Assembly (NCBI RefSeq): GCF_030272615.1
Contig: NC_081411.1
Location: 43,767,017 to 43,831,016 of the forward strand
Reading direction: 5' to 3'
Length of the DNA stretch: 64,000 nt
Source: Cryptomeria japonica
Lineage: Eukaryota; Streptophyta; Pinopsida; Cupressales; Cupressaceae
Shown: piece by piece, positions 11,901 to 22,194 of the stretch
Position numbering within the stretch: the first letter of the stretch is position 1
How the letters are laid out: each line of letters opens with the position of its first letter
Made by a program: the position numbers and the translations under genes
The notes under the pieces: model-generated
Database searches by the model: none
What the model was told of the DNA's origin: nothing
Seen by the model: only the letters and a program-made list of their open reading frames with translations

Positions 11901-14408
11901 AGTATCACCCGGTCATTACAATATTTGGGCAGCAGCATGGGATTTTCTATAAAGCCACTAATCCTAATATATGTTGAACGTTGATTCTAAAGGAACCAAC
12001 ACCCCCATTCCCTTATTACTGCCATTGCCTCTAGGATTATTCTATAACCTTCATCGCCTGTGAGATTTATGATAATGGTGTAGGAGCACCCAAGAACATG
12101 AGGTCACCAGAAGAAAAGTGATGTTTTAAGTCATTTTGATCATTTTTATGATGTATTGATTCATGATGAATCCATTTGTAAAGACAAGATCAATTATTGT
12201 AATTATTTGCATAAAGTTGTTAAAAGTTGTTCTTTAGGTCCCAGTTTGGTCTATAAGGTCAAGATTGTTGAAATAACCCATGGAAGGGTAAAATCATTGT
12301 AAAATATCTCAAATAGTCTATAAGAGTTTTTACAATTTGGGGAGTCATTAGGAAAACGTGTCAAAGTTGCAAGAAAATTGCAAAAGTGCAACATTTGCAA
12401 AAATGTAAAAGTGCAAAAATTGCACATAAAGTTGTAAAAGGGAAGATGAAGGGTCATAAAGGTAGTTGGATGGTTTATAACTACCAAAGAGTCTATAAAT
12501 ATGTTCTATTGGTTGAACCAAATCATTATGGGAAGAATAGAGAAGGAGGATAAAGTTTTGGAACAAATTGGTGTGTTTAAAACTTGCATTTTGATTGGTG
12601 TTTTTGTGTTAAGTTGTTGTTTCCAGGCCTTGTACAACCATGTATGGCCTGGAAACCCTATATATTTATAATGGTTAGATAGTGGAATTAATCTTCTTTC
12701 TCATTATTTTGGTTTGGTGTAGTTTAATGAATAAATGAATAAGTTATGAAAGTTTTGGTGAAAGTGGTTGTTTGCAGATTTGAGATTTTCTGAGAACAAA
12801 CATGTTGCAGCATTTGGTATGAACTCATTGGGAAGAATTATGACCTCAAAATAGATTCATTGGAAATATATATGAATAACCTTTCATTTCATTTTGGTCT
12901 GAGTCATTTTTATGCACATTTGTGTAAGTTATGAAGATTTTGGTGAAAACTATTTTTAAACTATCTTCAATGGAGTTGCAGACAAAGGTTTGTGATTATC
13001 TAATGATTTAACCATTTGAAAATTTAATGGCTTACATATTATGAAACTAGATCCATAAATATTTCATGTTATTTTAGTTTGGAATCATTTGGTTTTGTTT
13101 TTTGAAATATATTTGATTCCCTAGATGGATTGGGCATGCACATGTCTTATTTGGGGACAATAGAAATGGGTCTCGGTGAAAAGACCATAACTTTTAATAT
13201 AACCGTTGGATTTGGCTAAATTTGGGATATGTTGTTTTTAAGAAATATATTCAGGTTCTAACCAAAGGGATTGAGTTTTTTATATTTGGTTAGGTATTTA
13301 TATAGCTCTGTGTACAGGTCTATCCAAAGGGACAGCAAGTTGGCAAATTTGATACCTGGATCAAGTTTGTATTTTCTTGATTGATTGATTGTTGAAGTAT
13401 GATGGAATATGCCTCTAATGAATTGTTATAATGGTAAAAATATAGATGTATCAACATGATCCTAGAGTTGTGATTGGTTTTCCAAGATCCTCTGCATCAG
13501 ATAACAAGGAAGAGGAAGGCATCATTTATCCTCTTGAAATGTGATTTGGCCTTGCTTAGAGGGAGTTGAGTGTAATACTCCCATACCTTCTTCTGCCCTT
13601 CCTTATCTCCAAGTTGACCTTCTATTTGAAACCCCAGAAAATTCCCTTCCTGAGCAACCACCCAGATAATGTAAGAAGTGAAGAATAACTTCTTCGTTCT
13701 ATGCACATCAATCAGTTGATTATGTATGTTATCTAATAATATTTGGGCCCAGTCATAATATTGTTTTCCACTCAAAATAGTAGTCATAAACTAGAACATC
13801 TAGGGGTGAAAATGTCAGCAATCTAGTTTACCAAAGACCTTCCTCAACATGATTATTAGGTCTTGCTATGACTCTTTGAAATCAACCCTTAGAATATCAC
13901 TGCCCTTTAAATCAGACTTTCTCTCTTCTTCGTGCCAATGTTCATTCATGTGCCTCTTACAGGAAGTTGCATCCTTATCCCATACTTATGTATCCTCCTC
14001 CTCAATAGTCAGCAAGACTTCATCACTTGATGGAATACCAAATACTAAACCTAGCATATCGCCCGATAAGTCTATCATTGTCTGGCCTTTGTCATCTATA
14101 CATTTCTGGGTATCCGCATTATAGAATTGTGAAATAGTCATTATGAACTCTGAGGCTTGTAAAGATTGTGGAAAAAAGTGTTGCCTCCCCTAGCCCTGAA
14201 CTCTTGATCGTCTTGTAAGGAGCATCCAACCTTGGTTTATTCAACTATGTTCTGATACCTTCTAGCTCTATGTGACCTACTTTAGTATATGTTACCCATT
14301 TGATCTGATCTTCCAATTTGAAAGCATGTCTGACCCTGGTAGTTGTACTTCATGGTTGTAGGTAGCTTATCCAATTCTTTAACCTTCTTGTTGGATGTTG
14401 GGTTCATT
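8970..14408 (-). pseudogene. LTR-internal ORF of F, left copy (interrupted)
   Basis: A sense-strand reading frame inside the LTR begins at an ATG near 14408 (MNPTSNKKVKELDKLP). A core follows at 13787-13505 (QYYDWAQIL, FFTSYIIWV, VWEYYTQLPL). The solo LTR 12076-13499 then interrupts it. Beyond that come a Pro/Thr-rich stretch (11290-10955), basic and acidic low-complexity blocks (10884-10474), a coiled-coil-like part (about 10200-9680, decayed) and a C-terminal block with EIVEKLEDRSKNAKE (9441-9109). It has many stops and shifts. The right LTR has the same order of blocks without the insertion. Function is unknown; the organisation (helical core, low-complexity middle, coiled C-terminus) resembles ORF2 of A, J and L. 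Confidence 0.65.
12076..13499 (+). mobile_element. Solo LTR inside the left LTR of F
   Basis: 1424 bp, starting TGGTGTAGGAGC and ending CTCTGCATCA, flanked by a perfect 5 bp TSD GATAA (12071-12075 and 13500-13504). The other LTR of F has the uninterrupted site with a single GATAA (about 28337), which proves the insertion. There is no internal coding sequence. A TATAAAT at 12494-12500 suggests plus orientation. It arose by LTR-LTR recombination of a full element not otherwise seen here. Confidence 0.85.
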
Positions 14409-14478
14409 TAATTACTCTAATCTGTAAGAAAGAACCAAAAATTAGCTTATCATATAGTCAAAACATCAATTTTATCAC

Positions 14479-15480
14479 CCACTTCGGGACTTCAGGGTTC
14501 CAAGGTGGGAAAACCCTTTGAAATATTACTAGCTTTGAGACTCCAGGGTTCCAGGACTCTAAGGTTAAGTGGTTGGAACAATTCATGAGACTTCAGAGTT
14601 ATGAAGTCCCGGGGTGGCTCAGTTAAATGTCAAAAAACATGGTCTGAAACTTCGGGGTCCTAGAGTTCCAGGTTTAAAAAAGTGGCCTAAGAAAAAACTT
14701 CAGAATCTTGGGACTCCAGGGTTCTGAGGTTCCGAGGTTGGGCAAAACAAAGGACTTTCGAAATCCCAGGCCTAGGGCACGCGAACAACACAAAAACAGG
14801 CAAAATGAGAAAAAGAAAAAGAAACGAAAAAGAAAACCTAAACTAGAAAAAACTAGAAAATATAAACTAAGAAAAGACACGAGACAGAAAGAAATCCACC
14901 AACCAGGCGGGAGAAAAAGCATGAAACTCAGCAACAGGTCAGAGGCACAAACTCAGGAGGTTAGAGCTGTAAAACTGGAAAGCTTGAATGCACAAATGAA
15001 CCTTGAAAAGTTCATTTTTCCTATTTATACCCCTTGATAAGTCGTTTGTACAATCACCTTAAACACAACCTTGGGAGTCTGGGGTTCCAGACTTCCAAGA
15101 TGACAGACAAATGAAACACAAACACACCTTGGGACTCCAGGGTTCCAAAGTGTGATTCAACATCAACCAGGGCACCTAAGGATTTTGGGGTTCTGGTGTT
15201 CTGAGGTAAAACACGAAACAACTTCGGGATTCCGATGATCTGGAGCTTCGAGGTTCACAAACAAACAAGCAACAAAACATGAAAAACTCAGAATCTCAAG
15301 CTTCAAGGAAAAAAGAACAAGGCAAGACCTTGGGATGTCGGGGTTCCTGAGTTCCGAAGTCTTGACGAAAGACAGGAAACAAAGAGCCTACCTCAGAACT
15401 CTGGGGTTCTGGGGTAGAACTCAAAACAAAGCAAAGAACACCTCGAACCTCTGGGGTTCCGGGGTGTTAAATGCAAAAAC
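14479..15480 (-). repeat. GGGTTCC-type degenerate repeats in the promoter region of F, left LTR
   Basis: A dozen or so degenerate copies of an element like ACTCCAGGGTTCCGAGGT are scattered on both sides of the TATA box, separated by 20-80 bp of A-rich sequence. Their position around the promoter suggests regulatory elements, but no function is shown. The same array is at 29310-30255 in the other LTR. Confidence 0.6.
15022..15029 (-). promoter_or_regulatory. TATA box of F, left LTR
   Basis: TATAAATA on the minus strand in the context GGGGTATAAATAGG, about 530 bp inside the LTR and about 610 bp upstream of the start of the LTR-internal reading frame. The equivalent in the right LTR is at 29817-29824. 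Confidence 0.6.
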
Positions 15481-15556
15481 TAAGAAAAGCAAAAGAGAGG
15501 GGACCCATATTTTCAAGACAAGGAAAATGATGGGGTTAGGTATGAAGGGTATAACA

Positions 15557-16622
15557 AATGGCGACTATCTGGGAAAAATGACTCTAGGAATTTTAGAACT
15601 TCAAAATCTCTGGTGTAACCTGATTCCTAAGGCTACTATCATTCAAAACAATGTATAAGAGTGAAAAGATGAGTGAACTAATGAACAAACAATCGAGTCT
15701 AGAACTGAACAAGATCAACTCTTAAGTGTGTGTGCATGATTCGAACTACTCCATCGTTCTCAATAATGAAGATAAAAAAAAGAAATTGGGCTCAATCTAT
15801 GTAGGTGAAGTCAATCAACGTGTTTTGTGCAAGGTCATCTTGGGCATAGCTCTACTGCCACTTGGGCATCCATAGCCCTGATAGAGATACCTTTGGCTCC
15901 CATCAAGCAGTGCTCCACTACCAGCCAGATGTCCATAGCCATGGTGGAGATTACTCGAAACACCCAAATTTAGTTGCTACAAATGAGTTATTTCTTTTTC
16001 TCTTTCTTTCTTCTCTCTCTTTGTTTTAGATCATTTTTCACATCATATAATATAGAAGGATTATTTCTTCATAACCTTTAAGCAACTTCCAAACATTGAA
16101 GTCCGATTACTGGGTTGGGAGCCACGGTGGACAACATGAAACATCCTGACTTCTAATTTTGCACTTGGAAAAAAGTTCATCTGATATCTTACAAAATTTT
16201 CTAATGTAACTTAGTGTGATGGTAGTGCTAAGTAATCAGGTTAGCCTTTTCCAATTGAGAGTCAAGAACTCAAAACATAATTAAACCATTATATATCACC
16301 TCGGACGAGTGTAGACAAAGATTTCAAGATTAACCAAACAATAATGACGTTGTAAAGAATAAAGAGTCGAAGACTCTCAAAATTGTCCAACCTGTTATAT
16401 AAAGAACACCTATCCTTAAGAATCCTTGAGAATATACATGTATCCCAACACAACAAAACAAAACGAACAGAACAAGACAAACGAACCCAAGAAAACAAAG
16501 GGAAATAAACACGCAACAAAAGTGAAACCATGCAACCAACTCACAAACCTAAGCAAACAACAAAACAAACAAAATAAAATGACTGAAATTCTATACTACA
16601 AAAGATTCAGCTCCACCGAGGT
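15557..16622 (-). other. 3' region of F between integrase and 3' LTR
   Basis: 1.07 kb with no supported coding sequence. No polypurine tract is visible beside the LTR at 15557. Instead the plus strand reads TGGCGACTATCTGGG at 15558-15572, which resembles a primer binding site for tRNA-Arg but is in the wrong orientation for this element. See the findings. Confidence 0.5.
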
Positions 16623-17621
16623 TTAGTCAAAATAATGCTTGAGGAGTTGACCGTTGATGGGCAATGGTACAAGTTCTCTAGTCAAGGATCTCAACCTAAA
16701 AGAGTTCTCTCCTAAAATTTCAGCAATCTGGTAAGGACCTAACCACAACCTCTCAAACTTATGATGATCACCCTTCTTCTCCTTGGCCTTGTCCCATAAC
16801 AAAACTAAGTCAGAGATCCAAAAGGCTTTCACCTTGGCTCTTTTATCAAACCATCGCTTAACAATTGCTTTATGCTTAGCAAAGTGTTGCAGGGTATTTA
16901 TCCTTTTCTCATCAAGTTTCAATAAATTCAAGAGGCGAACTTCTACCTGGTCCTCAATTTCAAGTTCTTTCATTAGCTAGAGGACAGGTATCAGTAAATT
17001 AACCGGGAAAACAGGGTTTTGGCCATAAACAAGGTAGTATGGAGAAGTCCCTAGGGCGGCTTTAACATTGGGGCGATCAGCCCATAGGGTGTACCTCAAT
17101 TGATTGTGCCAATCCCTAGGGTTCTTCTCTAGTATCTTCTTAATAACATCTAAAATATTCTTATTCATGGATTCAGCTACTTCATTACCTTGTGGATAGT
17201 AATTAGATAAAAAATTCAAGATTACCTTGTACTCATATGACCATTGCATTAATTGTGTTGAAGTAAAAGTGGGGTTGTTGTCACATACCATAGAAAATGC
17301 CATACCAAACTTGGTGACGATATACTCATCAATAAATTTAAAAATGACTTCTGCAGTGGCATTCCTACATGCTATGGCCTCCGTCCATCGAGTATAGTAA
17401 TCCATTGTTGTGAGAATAAACTTGTGTCATACGGATGAATTAGGATTAATAACACCAACAAAATCTAATGCCCATTGGGAAAATGGTCTTACCTCGAACA
17501 TTGGCTGGAGAGGCATGGCGGGATTATTTTCTCTAGAAGTTACAATTTGATAGGTATTGCAGTGTCTAACGTGTTCATGGGTATCTTTAAAAATGCTAGG
17601 CCAATAATAGCCTACTTTCAA
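16623..17621 (-). pseudogene. F integrase
   Basis: Gypsy integrase on the minus strand in three open blocks. The first (17621-17427) has the end of the zinc-binding region (HVRHCNTYQ) and the first catalytic Asp in WALDFVGVI. The second (17405-16977) has the second Asp in VCDNNPTF and the Glu in GNEVAESMNK, so the D,D,E triad is visible. The third (16973-16623) is the C-terminal domain with LWLGPYQIAEIL and an ending LLKHYFD. Single stops separate the blocks (17427 and 16977 junctions). Integrase joins element cDNA to chromosomal DNA. It lies last in pol, as in gypsy elements. Confidence 0.85.
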
Positions 17622-17909
17622 TATCTAATGTGTTGTAGCATCTGGTGACCCATGGCTTGTACCATACTTCCCATGAAATTCTTCGATCATCTTACGAGCC
17701 TCTTGTTGATCTAGACATCTAAGATAGATGCCTTCATAATTCTTTCTTTATAGTATAGAATCTTTGATAATGTAATTAGCACTTTTGAGCCTTAAAGCTC
17801 ATCTTTGTGTTGTAGTCAACCCATCAGGACACTTGTTATTCAGCAAGATAAAAACCAAATCAGTGCACCATGGGTCCTGAGTGAATGATTGTAATGTATA
17901 TTGTTGGTA

Positions 17910-19528
17910 CTAGATTTGAAGGGTATCGGTAGCCATAGCTTGAGGTAGGCCATGGCCTCTAACTAACCTCATTGGATGCATTTCTAGATCAAATTCTTGT
18001 AGAATGGTCATCCATTTCCCTCGATGTTCTCCCAGCTCTGATTGCATAAGTAGTGACTTAACTGGTTGATCAGGTACAATCGCATATATCTTGTTCCTCA
18101 AGATATAACATCTAAATTTCTTAACTGCTCTTACCAAAGTGAAAGCCTATTTCTCAAGAGAAAAATATTGCACCTCAGCATTCTTAAAAGGGGATCTCAT
18201 GAATGCAATTAGTTTTTCATCCTCTGCTTACCTTTGTGTCAGAACAGCGGCACCAAAATGCAATGAGGCAAAAGAATATATGTAAAATGGTAGAGTATAA
18301 TCAGGACTAGTCAGTATAGGAGCTTCAACAATAGACTTCTTGATCTGTGCAAAGGCCTCTCTTGCTTCAACAATCCACTCAATCTTAGCATCCTTTTTCA
18401 TCATTTTGTTCAATGGCTTGACTATCTCTACAAACCTAGTGATGAATTTCCTGACAAAATTGATCTTCCCGAAGAAAGATCTCATTTCCTTTTTGCTCCA
18501 AGTCATCTGCAATTTCAACAGTGCTTCCACTCGAACTAGGTCGATGGATATTCCTCTTTCAGAGATTACATGACTTAGGAGCGTCCCTTCAGTAACCCGC
18601 AACACGCAATTTTTGGGATTAAAATATATCCCATACCTTAGGCATCTTTTGAGAACTTTGCAAAGGTGGTTTGGGTGATCTCCCCTAACTTTGGAGAATA
18701 TAGTAAGGTCATCCATATATATGATAATGTATTTTCCAATCAAGTCTTTGAAGGTTGTGTCCATTGCTCTCTGAAATGTTGCTCTGACATTAATCAACCC
18801 AAACGGCATCCCGTGTTATGCATAAGTCCCTCACTTTGTACTAAATGTTATTTTAATGTTGTCTTCATGGTTCACCAAAACTTGGTTATATCCAAAATAA
18901 CCATCAAGAAATGACATCATCTGTGAACCATTAACAATTTGCAATACCTCATCCAGGGAGGGGAGTGGGTAATTGTCTTTTTCTGATGCCTTATTGAGGT
19001 TACGAAAATCAATACAAAGTCAAATCTCCCCTTTCTTTTTTCTTACCAGCACCAGGTTGGCAACCCAAGTGGAGTGGCGTACTGCAAAAATAATCCTAGC
19101 AGCAAGCAGCTTTTGAACTTCTTTAAAGATCAAAGGCTCTATCAATGAATTGACCGATCACTGCTTCTACCTAAATGGCTTCGTATTGGTTTTCAAAGGT
19201 ATAACATGTGTGATAATGTTTTCATATCTTCATATCCCCATGCTATAACATCTATATATTCTTTTAAGGTATCAAATGTTTTTAGATCTTCATATCCCCA
19301 AGCTATAACATCTATATATTCTTTTAAGATTTGTATAATTTTCTCCCTTTCAATGGGAGTGCAAATCTTCCCAATATAGACAATCTTCTCTTGACCTTCT
19401 TGACCAATATTATGTGGTTCATATTTTCCAACATCCGAATTCATGGTCAACCTTTCTTTTATCCTAGGATCAGAGTCAAAAAGTCGTTCTAGAGTGACCA
19501 TACCTTTTGGAATGACATTTGTAGGCAA
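17910..19528 (-). pseudogene. F reverse transcriptase with following RNase H
   Basis: Minus-strand RT. The entry block contains EYIDVIAWGYEDL (about 19300, duplicated by a 60 bp repeat). The palm follows with CIDFRNLNKAS (about 19000), the block MPFGLINVRATFQRAM, and the active site IYMDD at 18708-18719. The connection carries MRSFFGKINFVRKF, and the RNase H region reads LPFYIYSFASLHFGAAVLTQR, then the block 18137-17910 with GKWMTILQEFDLE. Several stops lie between 19190 and 18810. The order RT-RNase H-integrase is that of Ty3/gypsy. Polymerase residues are intact where visible, but the frame is broken. Confidence 0.85.
19222..19328. repeat. 60 bp tandem duplication in RT entry region of F
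   Basis: Two adjacent near-identical copies with period exactly 60 bp (core 19222-19268 repeated at 19282-19328). It is in frame and duplicates about 20 residues around IDVIAWGYED, so it does not itself break the frame. Confidence 0.85.
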
Positions 19529-19689
19529 ATTAACAATTTATTCATCACAATCTTCATTAAAAGCATCTGATCTATCCTCCTCATCAATAATCTACTCCTC
19601 GAAAGCACCAGAATTAGAAAGGAAAGCTAGAATGTGTCTATCATCCTCAAAAACTTGGAAATGCTTGATGTTATCGAGCACAGCGGGTG

Positions 19690-21070
19690 TGGAGACTAGT
19701 TCTATGAAAAATATTTTTCAAAGGAGATTGACTTACTAGTTCTAGTGTACTTGCTACTAAATCCAATGCATCTGATATTCCATTTCCTTTCTTGGGCACT
19801 AACTAGATATTAAAAGCATCGAAGTCTTCAATCAATCCCCATACCCGATTCCTATATGTAGCTAACTTTTTGTCATGACATGCATATTGACTTCTTACTT
19901 GTTTAACCACTGTAGACACCTAAAATTGTCATGTCTAATTAAATAAATATTTTATTTATTTAATTACCTAAGCCTAATTCTTCTATTAATTAAATAAATC
20001 CTTATTTATTTAATTAATTCATTTATCCTCTTCTAGCCTTATTTCTCATTTAAATAAATACATTTATTTATTTAAATTATCCCTTTCCTAAATTAAATAA
20101 ATATCTTATTTATTTAATTGATCCCACTTCTTCTATTAATTAAATAAATCTTTATTTATTTAATTAATTCATTATCTTTTTCTACACATGACACATGTCA
20201 TTCATCTCTTAATTCATACACTACCTACCTCTTTCATTATTTTGGTATTTCTTATACCTACCCTCTAATCCTAGCCGACCTCTCTTTTTTACACCTCTCA
20301 ATCTTATCCCTCCATTTCATATTGTGTCTTCTATTTAAGGAGATGCTTTCTTCATTGTCAAACCCTAATGACACATGCTAATGACTGATTTTGGAGTACT
20401 TGGCTACACTACGATCCTACTTGCAACCACATTCCGTTCTTTGTTGAGCTCTTGTGCATACAAAAATCTGAGAGCAAGCATATCAAGCAAGATCAATGGA
20501 GATAGGAAGAATGGAGATCAAAACCCTATTGGACATGTGATGGTATAATCTTTATGATTTTGAGTTATTTTGCATTGTCTTAGGTTATCTTCATATGTTA
20601 TGGTGGATCTTTGTTCATTGTTAGGCTAGGGTTTAGTGGTTGAATCCATTTTAGTCTTTCAATATTGTTGTTATTTGTTATCCATTTTCACCATATACAA
20701 CCACCAATTCAGAATCTCTTTGCACTCTTAAGCATTTAGCCCCCTTTTTATGGGCGCAAAGGAGTCCCCTAACTAAGGCTTCATATTCAGTCATATTGTT
20801 AGTGCAAGGGAATTGGAGTCAATAAAAGGCTAGAAAGGTCTTCCCTTTGGGACTGGTTATATCAACTCTCGCTCCACTACCTTGTTTGGATCTAGATCCA
20901 TCAAACTTTAGAAACCAGATTTCATCCTTCAAGTTCTTTACATTCTTTGGCTTAGGTTCAGTGATCAACCGAGGAAGATTAGTCTCTAAAAGTGGTTGTT
21001 GTTCCTTGAGTTCGATATCTTCGAATATCTGAGGTTGTTCGTTTTCATGCTCCAGGAGTACTTCAACCAT
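19690..21070 (-). pseudogene. F RNase H placed upstream of RT (split by a solo LTR)
   Basis: A second RNase H domain lies between protease and RT. The N-terminal half (21070-20705) has the first Asp in LKFDGSRSKQGSG, the Glu in MTEYEALV and the next Asp in RDSELVV. The C-terminal half (19905-19690) has QVRSQYACHDKKLATYR, then GISDALDLVAS with the last Asp. All four acidic residues of the RNase H fold are visible. A solo LTR (19911-20699) splits the domain, and there are in-frame stops (for example after FLAFY). Sequence style matches the second, archaeal-type RNase H of Tat-lineage gypsy elements, which is usually after the RT-linked RNase H, not before RT. Confidence 0.75.
19911..20699 (+). 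mobile_element. Solo LTR inside RNase H of F
   Basis: 789 bp, TGTAGACACC to CATATACA, flanked by a perfect TSD ACCAC (19906-19910 and 20700-20704). The RNase H frame resumes on both sides. The first 260 bp hold repeated TAATTAAATAAAT and its complement, giving several hairpins. A TATA-like CTATTTAAGG near 20330 suggests plus orientation. No internal region is present. Confidence 0.85.
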
Positions 21071-21099
21071 ATTGAAGTGGACTATTCTACTTGAAGTTA

Positions 21100-22100
21100 C
21101 ATACGAGATTGAGTCTCTTCATTCTTCTACTTGCCTATCTAAATTAGAAGGACCTCCTTACACTTCTCTGGCTAGGAAGCTTCTATTATAACATTCTCTC
21201 TTTGAAGAATTACTCTCTCATGGTTTGGCACTTCAATTTCTTTAACTTTGGTATCATAATCAGTATCTTCACAAGGGATTGGACTCATCAACTTTGTAAC
21301 TTCATTTTGACAAGGGATGCAAGATATCTCTGAGTGTTCTTGATGATGTATCCTACACCATTGCGAGAGCAATAAATCATGTACCTTGATGCCATCTCCT
21401 AATAGGCACATCCCTTTTTTCATCCCTGCAATAAAATCCTTAATCCTCCCCATATGCTCTGCCACATCAACCTGGTGGGACTGAGGATCGTAGGTGCAGA
21501 GAAGGTGATAATTTCATCCACTCTATAAACTCCTGGACTCACTTCAACATATGCCACCTCGTTGGGAGCCCCATAATCTATGACCAATTTCTTTAACTTG
21601 GGTTCACTGTCAATTTGGATCTGGTTACTTACACCCTTCCATGGAAGCCATAAGTATGTGAAACAAGTTGAAAAGTAACCTCCCAAATTCTTTGACCAAT
21701 CTCTACTAAGAAGCATCCTATATACTTATGTAATGTCAACTACTTGGATGTCAATGTAACGGGATATGCATGGATCAACACCCAACTGAATATACACATC
21801 TTTCAATTCCCCAATCACATTCACCTTGGTCTTGTCCAATTCCACCACCTAGTTGTTTACACACACCGAGTTGAGACGAAGCTTCTGACATATAGAATAA
21901 GACATTACGTTTCTAGAAGCGCCTGAATCTACCAAACAGTTATGTAAATTCTTTCCACATATCTTCAAGTTGAGTAGAAATGGTGGGTTTTCGATGGCAT
22001 CATTACTGATATTAGCATTGACTTCATTCAAGTCAACCATCTTAACCTCACTGCTCTGAGATTCCAACCGTTCTAGTTTCTTAGGAAGAGTCATTTTCTA
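21100..22100 (-). pseudogene. F aspartic protease and linker
   Basis: The protease core is at 22094-21849: LKICGKNLHNCLVDSGASRN with the catalytic DSG at about 21917-21932. It continues downstream (21716-21420) with LLSRDWSKNLGGYFST and a post-protease linker (IDYGAPNEVAYVE). A further block (21465-21172) carries WCRIHHQEHSEISC, a second Cys/His motif like the one in gag. Stops and shifts break the frame. The enzyme would process the Gag-Pol polyprotein. Confidence 0.75.
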
Positions 22101-22194
22101 TTCAAGACAATATCTCAATACTTCCATTAATGGCATAGTTGTTGCAGTCCTCTCCATCTCCTTAGTAACATCAAAAGATCCTTTTACAACATAT

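Larger units (their letters stand above)
8062..15556 (-). repeat. 3' LTR of F (about 6.07 kb plus a nested solo LTR)
   Basis: It is homologous over its length to 24305-30359. The outer end TATTGATAGG corresponds to TGTTGACGGG in the other LTR (transition decay). The inner end is TATAACA at 15550-15556. On the minus strand it holds, in order: about 530 bp of promoter region rich in GGGTTCC-type repeats, a TATA box, about 600 bp of leader, an LTR-internal reading frame (14408 to about 8970) and about 0.9 kb without coding signal (8062-8969). A TA microsatellite lies at about 9531-9548. Confidence 0.85.

Noticed and set aside
14674-15037. Short frames in the promoter part of the F LTR (also 29523-30116)
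   Set aside because: They read through the degenerate repeats and A-rich linkers, differ between the two LTR copies, and overlap the TATA box.
16289-16539. Cys/Leu-rich small minus-strand frames after integrase of F
   Set aside because: Low-complexity hydrophobic composition in a non-coding 3' region; two overlapping frames and no start context.
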